DNA of 64,000 nucleotides, taken from contig NZ_RYYR01000019.1 in the NCBI RefSeq assembly GCF_003977595.1, forward strand, positions 1-64,000, written 5' to 3'. The stretch is from Lysinibacillus antri. GTDB lineage: Bacteria; Bacillota; Bacilli; Bacillales_A; Planococcaceae. Numbering within the stretch: the first letter of the stretch is position 1; each line of letters opens with the position of its first letter. The notes beneath the pieces were generated by a model. It searched no databases. It was not told the DNA's origin and saw nothing but the letters and a program-made list of their open reading frames with translations. Shown piece by piece: positions 42,690-52,080 of the stretch. A program made the translations under genes and the position numbers.

Positions 42690-44132
42690 TTGAATGTTAA
42701 ACTGCACCGATTAAATAATCTTGAAACACGCATCGTTAATCTTTATTCAGATGGCAAATATAATGAGGCCATTGAACTTGCAAATAAATTATTAGAAAGT
42801 GCGGGAAAAGCTGAAGATAAAAAATCAATGATGAATGCTTATATGAATTTAGCTGGTTGTTATTATTCTTTAGGCCAAATAGAAAGTGCTTTCGAAAATG
42901 TTCTGGAATATAAACAACTATGTGATGAATTTGGCGATGACCGTGATAAATACTACTTATATAATTTAAGTGCCATTATTTATGAATTTGAAGAAAATTA
43001 CGAAGAAGCAAAAGCTGCAATTCTTGAATGCATCGATTTGGCATTAGAATTTGAAATGTACCATTCTTTATGTGAAAGCTATAACACGTATAGTTCCTAT
43101 TTAATAATTGAAAACAATTTTGAAGCGGCCTTGAAATACGCACAAATTGCGATGAACTTTGCAAAGTCCCATTATCCAAGTAATGTATTGTTACAATGTC
43201 AAATCTATATAAACATTGCCTCCGCCTATATCGGACTTGAGCAGATCGAAGTTGCAAAAGAGATTCTTGATTCACTTCAATCGAACCCTTACATAAATAG
43301 CAACATACATGAAACAGGCAATTACTACTATGCACTAGGAAAATTGTATAAAAAAAGCAGAAAGTATAGCACTGCTCTTCTAAAATTGAACGAAGCCTAT
43401 CTCATTTTTGAATCGTATAATGATCAAGTGATGCTAAAGTCGATCTCTAAAGAAAGCGCCTCCATTTATGAATTAATATTTGATTTTGAAAATGCATGTA
43501 ATATGTGGAAACGGTATATAGACTATTCAGAGAAACTATTTGCTTTACGTTTATCCTCAAAAATTAAGGAACTGGACATAAAACATAGCGTGGCTGCCAT
43601 CGAGAAACGTGCAAATATCGATACATTAACAGGTGTATATAACCGCTATTATTTAGAAACTACTTGTAATACGTGGCTAAAAGATAGAAACCATACTGAT
43701 TCACAAGTATGTTGTATCGTTTTAGATATCGACCATTTTAAAGTAATAAATGATTCATATGGTCACTTAGTTGGGGATGAAGTAATAAAGGCAGTTGGGG
43801 AAACCTGTTTAAATGTAATCTGTGAAAATAAGCAAAATAGTTTAATTGGGCGTTATGGTGGAGACGAATTTGTCGCAATATTAAAAAACATCTCTCCCCC
43901 TCGCGTATTACAAAAAGCACGAGAATTGTTTATAGCACTGTCAAACTTAAAAGTCCCCCATTTACAAGATGTTATCCAAGTTACAGTAAGTATGGGCGTA
44001 GTGAGTACCGAGAGTGTCCCATCCGTTAAAAAATTTACTCAACTATTTAAAGTAGCGGACCAGGCGCTTTATATAGCCAAAAAGCAAGGGCGCAATCAGA
44101 TTGTCTTCTTATCAAACGATAATTGTTACTAG
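42690..44132 (+). CDS. TPR-domain diguanylate cyclase (GGDEF)
   Basis: About 480 residues. Residues 10-290 form a helical TPR-like sensing region (EAIELANKLLESAGKAEDKKS, NLAGCYYSLGQIESAFENV, YYYALGKLYKKSRKYSTALLKLNEAY). Residues about 305-480 are a GGDEF domain: DTLTGVYNRYYLE, DIDHFKVINDSYGHLVGDEVI, an intact RYGGDEFV active loop and a VSMGVV block. It should make c-di-GMP. I use the TTG at 42690 because GAGGTG sits 6 bases upstream; the GTG at 42681 is part of that site. No membrane segment is present, so it senses a cytoplasmic signal. Confidence 0.9.
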   Translation: MNVKLHRLNNLETRIVNLYSDGKYNEAIELANKLLESAGKAEDKKSMMNAYMNLAGCYYSLGQIESAFENVLEYKQLCDEFGDDRDKYYLYNLSAIIYEFEENYEEAKAAILECIDLALEFEMYHSLCESYNTYSSYLIIENNFEAALKYAQIAMNFAKSHYPSNVLLQCQIYINIASAYIGLEQIEVAKEILDSLQSNPYINSNIHETGNYYYALGKLYKKSRKYSTALLKLNEAYLIFESYNDQVMLKSISKESASIYELIFDFENACNMWKRYIDYSEKLFALRLSSKIKELDIKHSVAAIEKRANIDTLTGVYNRYYLETTCNTWLKDRNHTDSQVCCIVLDIDHFKVINDSYGHLVGDEVIKAVGETCLNVICENKQNSLIGRYGGDEFVAILKNISPPRVLQKARELFIALSNLKVPHLQDVIQVTVSMGVVSTESVPSVKKFTQLFKVADQALYIAKKQGRNQIVFLSNDNCY

Positions 44133-44187
44133 AAAAGCGAAAGTGCCCCGCTATCTACTAGATTATAAGAAACCCATTGAAAAAGGG

Positions 44188-44220
44188 GATGTCCAGAAAG
44201 CACTACACTTTCTGGACATC
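44188..44220 (+). other. Perfect 13-bp hairpin after the GGDEF gene
   Basis: GATGTCCAGAAAG - CACTACA - CTTTCTGGACATC, without a clear T run. It could end transcription of the GGDEF gene or be the start of a structured transcript. Confidence 0.6.
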
Positions 44221-44253
44221 TACGCTTCTAATAATAAAATATCGCTAAAAAGC

Positions 44254-44301
44254 TGTGCTCCTGCGGTAGTAACAATAAATTGTCACTATCCTCGTCGCAA
44301 A
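44254..44301 (+). repeat. Short dispersed element, copy 2
   Basis: TGTGCTCCTGCG ... CTCGTCGCAAA shares both arms with the reverse-oriented element at 6878-6913. The arms flank a small inverted repeat, TAGT.ACAAT / ATTGT.ACTA. With the hairpins on either side, it fills the gap 44133-44656. Confidence 0.45.
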
Positions 44302-44334
44302 GGAGCCGTCCAAAATCACTTTTTGGACGGCTCC
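44302..44334 (+). other. Perfect 14-bp hairpin
   Basis: GGAGCCGTCCAAAA - TCACT - TTTTGGACGGCTCC. It has the same GTCCA(G/A)AA heart as the hairpin at 44188. No strong T tract follows, so it may be a processing or stability element as much as a terminator. Confidence 0.6.
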
Positions 44335-44612
44335 TTCTATATGACCTTTTCAAGCGTTTTGTATATAAACATAGGGGAGGTTATATATCTTGTCGAACAA
44401 GCTTTTAAAGGTTCTATAAGCTTTCACTTTATTAATTTAAATAATCATTCATAAAGGAGCATAAAAGATTCGCCCCTTTATGATATTTTAAGTATAGCAT
44501 CTACTGAAATAGTCGCGTATCCCCTAACGATAGATGTCACATTATTATCACAAACACGTTCACATTTTCGAAAAATTTTAGGTCATTTTTCTTAAATGTA
44601 CTCTAAATATAA

Positions 44613-44643
44613 GAAAAAGCCCATCCCACTTAGGAGACGGACT
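44613..44643 (-). terminator. Terminator of ctaB
   Basis: On the minus strand AGTCCGTC.. / ..GATGGGCT (with G-U pairs) is followed by TTTTTC. Confidence 0.6.
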
Positions 44644-44656
44644 AGTTTTCTAATCA

Positions 44657-45544
44657 TTATTGAAACAATATACCAACAGATGCATAAATAATTACCGTTG
44701 CGAACACCGCGGTCATATAAATTAAGGAGTATACAAACATTTTATTTGCCCACTTTTTCTCATCCATTTGACGATACCCGACAAAGCTTATCCATAACCA
44801 AATGCCACCCAAAATAAGGGAAGCACACGTTAATCCCCAGCTTAGAGGGACAAATAAAAAGCTAGTAAACATTAATAATATTAAGTAAATATTCGTTTGG
44901 AGATATGTTCTACGCATTCCTTTGACAACTGGTAACATCGGAATATTTGCTGCGCTATAATCATCTTGTTTACGAATAGCAATGGCATAAAAATGAGGCA
45001 TTTGCCAAATGACCATGATAATAAATAGCGCCCAAGCAGCCGGGTACCAAATATCAGGCGCAACAGCAGCCCATCCAATTAATGGAGGCATCGCACCCGA
45101 AATACTCCCGACTTCTGTATTCCAAATTGTTTTACGCTTTGTCCATATTGTATAAGGAACAACATAGAAGAAAACACCTAGAAATCCTAGAAATGCTGCA
45201 AGTCCTGTAGTTAAGTATAAGAACGCAAGCCCTACAACTAGCATTACAATCCCTACACCGAAAACCATACGCGGATTTAACTCGCCAGTTACTGTTGGTC
45301 TTGACTTTGTACGTGCCATTATTGCGTCAATATCGCGATCGTATAGGTTATTGAACGTTCCTGCTGCTCCGATTATAAGAGCAGATCCAATAAAGGCAAA
45401 TAGAATATGTGGTATATGTTCAACAAAGCTTAGTTCATACGTATATAGAGCAAGCATCAGTGCGGCAATCATTGGTATCAAATTTGATTTAATGATTCCC
45501 GTCTTGATCGTTTTTGCCCATAAATCCATGTAGTTTTGCATAGT
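44657..45544 (-). CDS. ctaB: Protoheme IX farnesyltransferase (heme O synthase)
   Basis: About 295 residues of the UbiA prenyltransferase family, which attaches a farnesyl group to protoheme to make heme O for the terminal oxidase. The prenyl-diphosphate motif NNLYDRDIDAIMARTKSRP (family N-x3-D-x3-D) is intact, with YTIWTKRKTIWN and the second acidic motif IAIRKQDDYSAANIPMLP. Eight or nine membrane segments are predicted. The start is uncertain: the ATG at 45544 lies 13 bases after GAGGAG, and an ATG at 45562 overlaps it. In many Bacilli ctaB is beside ctaA; here it stands alone next to an AbrB-family gene. Confidence 0.93.
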   Translation of the reverse strand, partial: TMQNYMDLWAKTIKTGIIKSNLIPMIAALMLALYTYELSFVEHIPHILFAFIGSALIIGAAGTFNNLYDRDIDAIMARTKSRPTVTGELNPRMVFGVGIVMLVVGLAFLYLTTGLAAFLGFLGVFFYVVPYTIWTKRKTIWNTEVGSISGAMPPLIGWAAVAPDIWYPAAWALFIIMVIWQMPHFYAIAIRKQDDYSAANIPMLPVVKGMRRTYLQTNIYLILLMFTSFLFVPLSWGLTCASLILGGIWLWISFVGYRQMDEKKWANKMFVYSLIYMTAVFATVIIYASVGILFQ

Positions 45545-45642
45545 ATGTCTTATTCTCCTCATTGTTAGGCTACCCAAAAGGTACACACTATACACTATCA
45601 TACCATTGAAAGGATTTCTCAACAATTGACTTCTCTAAAAAG

Positions 45643-46707
45643 TTAATGTGAATTTTCATTGACTGCTGTACCCTTTCTATCAATATAGGAACACGCTACT
45701 TTTAACAATGGTAGGATGATTAAAAACACAAAGAGCAAACGGAATATTTGAAATACCGTAACTACCGACACATCTGCTCCAATCGCCGTAGCAAGTAGAC
45801 TCATTTGATCCAGACCACCCGCTGCTGTGCTTAAAAAGCTTGTTGATAAAGAATAATGTAAAAACTGTGTAAGCACTACCCCTTGCCCAAACGTGATGGT
45901 AAGTAATAATAATGCACTCCCAATTCCTAAAAACAATACCCGTTTTCCTAGTTTAATCATATCTGGTTTTAATAGAAGACCAATATATGCACCCATACAT
46001 AATTGCGCGGCATGAAGTAGGGGCGTTGGTAATTCAGGTACTTCAATAGAAAATAGCTTAAGGATAATGACAAACAGGACCGGTGATAAAAAGAATGGAA
46101 CCGGTAGCTTAATTATCTTTCCAATTTTAGCCGAACCTAATGCGGCAGTAATCAACAAGGCAAGCGGCAGTATCCCCTCAATCGTAAAGGCGGTGCCCCC
46201 TTGTGTTTGAATTACATGACCCGAAAGAAAAAATGGGACAAGGAAGACAATGCTAATGACACGAACTACATGAAAATAGGTCACAATGGCAAGATTAATA
46301 TCTTTCTCTTCCTCTGCAAATACAACAATTTGAGCTAATCCACCCGGAATTGTACAGGTTAATGCTGTTTTTAATGGTAAATTTCCAATCCGTTGAACCC
46401 CGAAAGCCATCACTATACTAATGATGACAAGTACAACATTAAGTAAAAACATAAAAACTAGTAACCATCCCATTTTTGCTAATAGATCAAACTGAAATGA
46501 AAGCCCGATTGATATTCCAACAACAACAAGTCCAAAGTTGCGTAATTTCATGGACCAATATAATTCATAGTGGATAAAAAATTGACTTATGAGGACGGCA
46601 AACAATGAGCCAAGCATCCATGGAACTGGCATGCCGGACAATTCAAAAATATATGCACCTATAAAACTAATAAGCGCAACCAATCCCATCGATTTAAATT
46701 TCAACAC
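45643..46707 (-). CDS. AbrB-family membrane protein (putative ammonia monooxygenase-like)
   Basis: 354 residues with about ten membrane segments in two similar halves: GMPVPWMLGSLFAVLIS and TCTIPGGLAQIVVFAEEEKDINLAIV in the first; LPVPFFLSPVLFVI and STAAGGLDQMSLLATAIGADVSVVT in the second. This is the AbrB duplication family (PF05145), unrelated to the regulator of that name; its function is unsettled. The start is a GTG (or the TTG next to it) after AAAGGAGG. Confidence 0.85.
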   Translation of the reverse strand: MLKFKSMGLVALISFIGAYIFELSGMPVPWMLGSLFAVLISQFFIHYELYWSMKLRNFGLVVVGISIGLSFQFDLLAKMGWLLVFMFLLNVVLVIISIVMAFGVQRIGNLPLKTALTCTIPGGLAQIVVFAEEEKDINLAIVTYFHVVRVISIVFLVPFFLSGHVIQTQGGTAFTIEGILPLALLITAALGSAKIGKIIKLPVPFFLSPVLFVIILKLFSIEVPELPTPLLHAAQLCMGAYIGLLLKPDMIKLGKRVLFLGIGSALLLLTITFGQGVVLTQFLHYSLSTSFLSTAAGGLDQMSLLATAIGADVSVVTVFQIFRLLFVFLIILPLLKVACSYIDRKGTAVNENSH

Positions 46708-46790
46708 GAAACCCTCCTTTCTAACAGATACATTTTTTACTAGGTTATCATAATTTTTTAGTATTGCTTCAAAAAGAAAGGAGAAATAGT

Positions 46791-46827
46791 AAAAACCGAC
46801 TTCCCTATGGCGAGGAAATCGGTTTTT
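46791..46827 (-). terminator. Terminator of the VOC gene
   Basis: AAAACCGA..TTCC / GGAA.TCGGTTTT stem, flanked by A and T runs; the VOC gene reads toward it but ends about 125 bases before. Confidence 0.6.
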
Positions 46828-46951
46828 GAAAGAGGGTTGTGAGGATTAGTGTTGCGTTTTTCTGTCTATTATTAATTTGTACAATATAGGTGCAATTATA
46901 CTTTTTCTTTTAATATTTTTTTAATTCTTCTTGTGATTTTTAGCACCCAGC

Positions 46952-47317
46952 TTACCTTTGATAACTAAGTAGCCATCCAATTCCAAATTGATCAATCACA
47001 TTGGCATGTAAAGCACCCCATGATGTATCGTGCAATTCATAGATAATATTGCCATCCACAATCAACGAAGTATACACTCTTTGAATTTCTTCTTCACTTT
47101 CACATTCTAAAGCAATTCGTATATTGTCACCTAGTTTCGTTTCTCCAAAAGTATCTGAAAAATGGATAACACTTTGTCCAACCGTTAATTCAGCATGCAA
47201 ACACTTGCCATCTTCACTTTCTTGTATATTCATCATTTCTCCGCCAAATAAATTACGATAAAAGGACATCACTTCAAGACAATTGTCTACAAAGATATAA
47301 GGAGCTGCACTTTTCAT
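46952..47317 (-). CDS. VOC-family (glyoxalase/PhnB-like) protein
   Basis: About 121 residues of the vicinal oxygen chelate superfamily. YIFVDNCLEVMSFYRNLFGGE and LHAELTVGQSVIHFSDTFGE are the PhnB-type beta-alpha-beta repeats, and the second half ends with WGALHANVIDQFGIGWLL. Residues usually holding a metal are only partly present (His in LHAEL), so activity is uncertain. The ATG at 47317 has GGAGG 6 bases upstream. Confidence 0.83.
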   Translation of the reverse strand: MKSAAPYIFVDNCLEVMSFYRNLFGGEMMNIQESEDGKCLHAELTVGQSVIHFSDTFGETKLGDNIRIALECESEEEIQRVYTSLIVDGNIIYELHDTSWGALHANVIDQFGIGWLLSYQR

Positions 47318-47405
47318 ATAGAACCTCCAACGTTTCTTTTTCATCGTATTTATTTTGCCAATTGTCCATAATCATTAAACAATAATTTAATATAAGCAAA
47401 TATTA

Positions 47406-49523
47406 TTAAGAAATGACAAGCATGCTTTCCATGAATTCTTCAAATGCATTTACCTTTAATGGACGGCTAAAGAAATACCCTTGTCCAAATTTACAACCAT
47501 TAATAGATAATTTCTCCACATGTTCTTGTAGTTCGATTCCTTCAGCAATTACTTGTAAACCAATTGAATCAGCAATTTTTAAGATCGCCTGCACAATTGC
47601 ATTACTTTCTTCATTTTGGTGAATATCTTTTATAAAAGATTGGTCTACTTTTAAAATATCAATTGGCAAGTTTTTAATATAACTAAGCGAACTATAGCCG
47701 GTACCAAAATCATCCACAGAAATTTGAATACCTAGATTGCGGATTTCATTTAAAATGGCTACTGTATTTTTTACGTCGGCAAAAATACTTTCGGTTACTT
47801 CAACTTCTAACCATGTAGGATCAAGGCCTGATTCCTGGACAATTGTTCTTACTTTATCGATAAAAAATGGATCTTCTAACTGACGGACAGATACATTGAC
47901 CGATACAGTTAAAGGATTGTAGCCAGCATCATGCCATTTTTTTGTTTGAGTACAACTTTCTTTTAGAATCCACTCACCTAATGGGATAATTAAACCAGTT
48001 TCTTCTGCTAGTGGAATAAACTTACCAGGCGAAATTGTCCCCAGATCTGGATGATTCCATCTGACTAGAGCTTCCATTCCAATTACCCGCTTCGTTTCAA
48101 TATTAATTTTAGGTTGGTATTCTATATAAAATTGATCCTCTTTAATCGCTGTTCTCATCGCACTTTCTAAAAGTCGACGCTCGATTGATTGCGTTTCAAT
48201 TGTTTTATTAAAAATTAGATAATCGTTTTTCATGCCACTTTTCACATGAGCTAGTGCATTATCTGCATTTTTAATAAGCTCCTCAGGTGAATCACCATGT
48301 TCAGGAAAATTCGCAACACCAATACTACACGTTACAAAATAGTCTTGGCCCTCCACTTGAATCGGTGATTGGAAGCTTTGCAATATTTGTTTAACGATAT
48401 ATTCTGTCTCATTGTCATATTTCACGTCACGTAACATCACAATAAATTCATCGCCACCCATACGACCCGCAATGTCTGTTGGACGAATGATTTTTTGAAT
48501 ATTTTCTGCCGCTTTTTTTAGAACCATATCTCCTACATCATGTCCTAATTGATCATTCACATTTTTAAAGTTATCTAAGTCCATAAAAAGTATAGACATG
48601 TTATATTTTGATTTTTTCCGGTCTAACATTTCATTTCGAAGATGACTCATAAATGAACGACGATTTGGGAAGCCTGTTAAGCTATCATGATATGCTAAAT
48701 GAAAGATTTTTTTCTCGATTTCTCTTTTACCTGTTATATCCTTCATTACTACTAAAATAAGTTCTTTTGATGAATTTTCTATATGATTTTTTGTCTTACT
48801 AAAGACTGCTTCAACATAAATGTAATCCCCTTTAGAGTTACGCAAACGATATTCGCTATCAAAACTTTGTTCACCTTGTTCTAAAAAGTATTCCAAGTCA
48901 TGTTTTAAAAAAAGAATATCGTCATGGTGAATCAGATCAAATAAATTGCCTTTTTCTAATTCTATTAAATTATGGCTCAATACAGTTTCAAATGATGGCG
49001 AAGCGTACTCAAGGGAGCCACCTTCCTTCATTAAGGCAATGAGATTAACCGTATTTTCAGCAATTAGACGGTATTTTTCATTGCTCCGAATGACCTGTTC
49101 CTCTAATTCTTTTTCTTTTGTAATATCTGTTCGAATCGAAATATACTGGTAAGGTTTTCCCTTTTCATTCAAAAAAGGGACGATCGTGGCGTGAACCCAA
49201 TAATCAACGCCATCTTTTCGTTTGTTTTTAATTTCACCTTTCCATATTCTCCCGTTCCCGATTGTCTTCCACATGTCTTTAAAAAACTGTTTTGAATGGT
49301 AACCGGAGTTTAGAAGATTATGATTTTGACCAATTAACTCTTCTCGTGAGTACTGAGACAATTCACAAAATAAATCATTTACATAGGTAATGACCCCTCT
49401 TTGATCTGTAATACCGATAATAGAGGATTTATCTAATGCGTATTCTATATCCAAAAGTTCTTTTAACTGGTCTTTAATTTCTTCAATATTTAGTTCATCA
49501 ATCATTTTTTTCATCGTTTTCAT
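47406..49523 (-). CDS. PAS-GGDEF-EAL c-di-GMP turnover protein
   Basis: About 705 residues. Two PAS domains (about 25-135 and 140-255; ITYVNDLFCELSQYSREELIGQ) are followed by GGDEF (about 270-425; LTGFPNRRSF, GRMGGDEFIVML intact) and EAL (about 440-695; GMEALVRWNHPDLG, SVNVSVRQL, LEVEVTES, DDFGTGYSSL, ILKVDQSFI, IAEGIE). All EAL metal and base residues are present, so it can probably degrade c-di-GMP, and the GGDEF part may also be active. No membrane segment is seen. The start ATG 49523 has AAGGAG 9 bases upstream. Confidence 0.93.
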   Translation of the reverse strand: MKTMKKMIDELNIEEIKDQLKELLDIEYALDKSSIIGITDQRGVITYVNDLFCELSQYSREELIGQNHNLLNSGYHSKQFFKDMWKTIGNGRIWKGEIKNKRKDGVDYWVHATIVPFLNEKGKPYQYISIRTDITKEKELEEQVIRSNEKYRLIAENTVNLIALMKEGGSLEYASPSFETVLSHNLIELEKGNLFDLIHHDDILFLKHDLEYFLEQGEQSFDSEYRLRNSKGDYIYVEAVFSKTKNHIENSSKELILVVMKDITGKREIEKKIFHLAYHDSLTGFPNRRSFMSHLRNEMLDRKKSKYNMSILFMDLDNFKNVNDQLGHDVGDMVLKKAAENIQKIIRPTDIAGRMGGDEFIVMLRDVKYDNETEYIVKQILQSFQSPIQVEGQDYFVTCSIGVANFPEHGDSPEELIKNADNALAHVKSGMKNDYLIFNKTIETQSIERRLLESAMRTAIKEDQFYIEYQPKINIETKRVIGMEALVRWNHPDLGTISPGKFIPLAEETGLIIPLGEWILKESCTQTKKWHDAGYNPLTVSVNVSVRQLEDPFFIDKVRTIVQESGLDPTWLEVEVTESIFADVKNTVAILNEIRNLGIQISVDDFGTGYSSLSYIKNLPIDILKVDQSFIKDIHQNEESNAIVQAILKIADSIGLQVIAEGIELQEHVEKLSINGCKFGQGYFFSRPLKVNAFEEFMESMLVIS

Positions 49524-49754
49524 GACCGTTAACTCCTTAACGTACATTCATAATCATGTCATTTTATTTGATATTATTAATTTTACCAAATTTCCTTCAA
49601 TATTAGGTAAATAGTTGTGAACAAACAAAGGATATTGAATTGTAGAGCATATTACCTATTCATCATTTAGGAATATATAAGTGTTTCATTTATCTATTTT
49701 TGTGATATTTTGTAACTTTCCATCATTTAAAAGTTAAAACAGCTATTTATATAT

Positions 49755-50213
49755 TCACTTCTTTTTTACCTTAGTTGTTTCAAGCCTATGTGATAGTGTA
49801 AATGGAACTTCTCCTTCAACATAGCCCGTAAATTTCACAATAGGGGATTTCACATCAATTTTGTTTAGATCCAATACTTCAACAAATCCTTCAAAGGTAT
49901 ATTCAAGTTTTCCGCCACTTTCTAAATGATTCCCTTCCTTGTGAGGCGTGCCAACGAGAACAAAACTATTTTCTTTTGAACCTTCCTTCGTCAAAATAGG
50001 TAGATTAACATACATATTTAAATAAGAAATAGTCCGTTCAGATTTATTTTTCACTTCGATTACATAACCTACGAAATACTCATTGTTAAATTGCTGCTTT
50101 AATTGAATTTTTATATCTTCTTCTTTAAAATTTGCGGTATTATTCTCTTTTGAATTACAGGAAGCCAAGAGAAGGGGCATGAACAGAATAAGCAGTACAC
50201 ATAATACTCGCAC
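49755..50213 (-). CDS. Putative lipoprotein
   Basis: About 152 residues with signal MRVLCVLLILFMPLLLASC (lipobox LASC) and a soluble domain rich in beta-strand signatures (GYVIEVKNKSERTISYLNMYVNLPIL, LEYTFEGFVEVLDL, IVKFTGYVEGEVPF). The mid-section looks like an immunoglobulin-like fold, as in other Bacillus lipoproteins that hold a FxxYxxxVEV pattern, but no named family is recognised. The start is the GTG at 50213 (8 bases after GGAG) rather than 50222. Confidence 0.72.
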   Translation of the reverse strand: MRVLCVLLILFMPLLLASCNSKENNTANFKEEDIKIQLKQQFNNEYFVGYVIEVKNKSERTISYLNMYVNLPILTKEGSKENSFVLVGTPHKEGNHLESGGKLEYTFEGFVEVLDLNKIDVKSPIVKFTGYVEGEVPFTLSHRLETTKVKKK

Positions 50214-50412
50214 GCCATCCACTCCAATCCTACATGTTTACCTCACGATACTTCATGATATCTTTCTGTTCGAGGATTCATGCATGGAATAGAGTTTCTT
50301 AGAATGAACATCAATAAACTCCCACTGTATTTTTAGCGGGAGCATTTACGTTACACAATTTTCCAGTATTAGCTTCTTAGAAATAATTCAATTCTATTCG
50401 AGTGTTTTCAAA

Positions 50413-50448
50413 TAAAAAACATCTCTTGCTTAAATAAACAAGAGATGT
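50413..50448 (-). terminator. Terminator of the YitT-family gene
   Basis: ACATCTCTTG / CAAGAGATGT perfect stem with a run of T on the minus strand. Confidence 0.8.
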
Positions 50449-50455
50449 GTATAAC

Positions 50456-51328
50456 TTAGTGAATATCTTTCTTTCTGAAACTTCCACCCTTCACTTCTGC
50501 AACATCATAAACTGTAATAAAGGCATGTGGATCAATTTCAGAAATAATTTCTTTCATTTTACTTTCTTCTAAACGATTAATGACACAAGTCACTTCTTTA
50601 AACTCTTCATTGGAGTAACCACCATATGCATTTTTATATGTAGAAGTACGACCTAGGCGATCGCGAATTGTTTCCATCATAACATCAGATTCTTTTGTGA
50701 TAATTTTAAAGGTTTTAGATCCACTTAAACCTTCTTCTACGATATGAATTACTTTAGAGGCAATGAAGTAGGCAATTCCTGAAAGAAAGGCACCTTGAAG
50801 ACCAAATACAGTAGAAACAATGATGAAGACAAATAAATTTAAAAATAAAATTAAATCACTTGTTCCAAATGGTAGTTTTTTCGAAAGTAAGACGGCTAAC
50901 ATATCAATTCCGTCTAATGCTCCACCGTTACGTAAAGCTAACCCCATACCAAAACCTAGGATAATCCCACCAACAACGGTTACTAATAACGTGTCCCCTT
51001 CAACAATAATTGGAATATGGTGCATGATAACAGTTCCAACTGCTAATGAAGCAATCCCTAGAACTGAAAAAATTGCAAAGCTTTTACCAATTTGTTTATA
51101 ACCTAGCCAAATGAAAGGGATGTTTAAGATGGCGATTAGAACACCTAGTGGTAAACTAAATAATTTTGAACCTACGATACTTAGACCGGTAACCCCACCA
51201 TCCGATACTTGGTTTGGAATTAAGACCGCTTCTAATCCATAGGCTGCGATTAATCCCCCAAGAATAATTAAAATAGCTTTGGAAGTGATTTTAGCTATAC
51301 TCGTTTTTTGCTTTGTGACTGGACTCAT
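50456..51328 (-). CDS. YitT-family membrane protein with DUF2179
   Basis: 290 residues. The N-terminal 195 have five or six membrane segments with the family motifs AYGLEAVLIPNQVSDGGVTGLSI and GMGLALRNGGALDGIDMLAVLLS. The C-terminal 90 are a DUF2179 domain (SDVMMETIRDRLGRTSTYKNAYGGYSNEEFKEVTCVINRLEE...ISEIDPHAFITVYDVAEVKGG). The function is unknown; relatives are numerous in Bacillus (YitT, YqfU, YpjC). It stands alone. Confidence 0.92.
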   Translation of the reverse strand: MSPVTKQKTSIAKITSKAILIILGGLIAAYGLEAVLIPNQVSDGGVTGLSIVGSKLFSLPLGVLIAILNIPFIWLGYKQIGKSFAIFSVLGIASLAVGTVIMHHIPIIVEGDTLLVTVVGGIILGFGMGLALRNGGALDGIDMLAVLLSKKLPFGTSDLILFLNLFVFIIVSTVFGLQGAFLSGIAYFIASKVIHIVEEGLSGSKTFKIITKESDVMMETIRDRLGRTSTYKNAYGGYSNEEFKEVTCVINRLEESKMKEIISEIDPHAFITVYDVAEVKGGSFRKKDIH

Positions 51329-51442
51329 TTTTCTTTCCCCGTTTCAATCTAGTTTCAACAGCATTATGTAATTTTTTTACATCTATTTTTATAGCTATTT
51401 TTAATTATATTCCTATATTTCTTATTTGAAAAACCATATGGC

Positions 51443-51474
51443 AAAAAAAGTGATAATCTTTATCGATTACCACC
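51443..51474 (-). terminator. Terminator of msrA
   Basis: On the minus strand GTGGTAATC / GATTATCAC is followed by a run of seven T. Confidence 0.72.
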
Positions 51475-51526
51475 TTTTTTGTTTGAACTATATTTAATTT
51501 CTGAAAACGCGTCTGTTTGCTTAATA

Positions 51527-51997
51527 TTACTTATATCTATTTAATATTGCTTCTGGGATATGACAATAATCATTTGGACATCTAGCTAACCTATCTTGAT
51601 GCTCTTCTGCACTTCTTACATAGTTTGTAAGAGGTAATACTTCAACAACTATAAGGTCATAATCATTTCTCTCACTAATAAATGCCTTCGCTTCTTTTAA
51701 GTGTTCTTGCTTTTCACTATATACTCCTGTTCTATATTTCTCACCAACATCCTGTCCTTGTTTATTCAAACTGTATGGATCAATTATTTCAAAAAAATAC
51801 CCCATTAATTCTCTGATCGTTACCACCGTTGGATCAAATCCTGTTTTTACACATTCGGCGTAACCATCATAATCACCCTCCAGTGTGTGACTTGTTCCAT
51901 TAGCTCTTCCTGCTTCTGTAAACGTAACTCCAGGTAAAGTTTTTATAAAAGCTTGTACTCCCCATAAACATCCACCAGCAAAATATACTATTTCCAT
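51527..51997 (-). CDS. msrA: Peptide-methionine (S)-S-oxide reductase
   Basis: About 156 residues. The active site GGCLWGVQAFI replaces the more common GCFWG by GCLWG but keeps the catalytic Cys, and YFEIIDPYSLNKQGQDVGEKYRTGVY contains the substrate-binding residues. The C-terminal CPNDYC supplies the recycling cysteines. It reduces oxidised methionine in proteins. The ATG at 51997 has GGGGGAG upstream; the longer frame begins in the ribosome site. No msrB gene is adjacent. Confidence 0.93.
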   Translation of the reverse strand: MEIVYFAGGCLWGVQAFIKTLPGVTFTEAGRANGTSHTLEGDYDGYAECVKTGFDPTVVTIRELMGYFFEIIDPYSLNKQGQDVGEKYRTGVYSEKQEHLKEAKAFISERNDYDLIVVEVLPLTNYVRSAEEHQDRLARCPNDYCHIPEAILNRYK

Positions 51998-52080
51998 ATT
52001 ATTCTCCCCCTTATGCAGCAAATCAGTCCAACAACCCCAGAATGGGAACGACTATAAATCTTTGATACAAAATGGTCTTG

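Noticed and set aside
44101-44454. 117-residue frame after the GGDEF gene
   Set aside because: It overlaps the GGDEF end, has no ribosome site, and spans two perfect hairpins and a dispersed element.
50319-50343. CTCCCGCT / AGTGGGAG hairpin as a second terminator or small RNA
   Set aside because: The stem is short and no gene or promoter lies between it and the YitT terminator.
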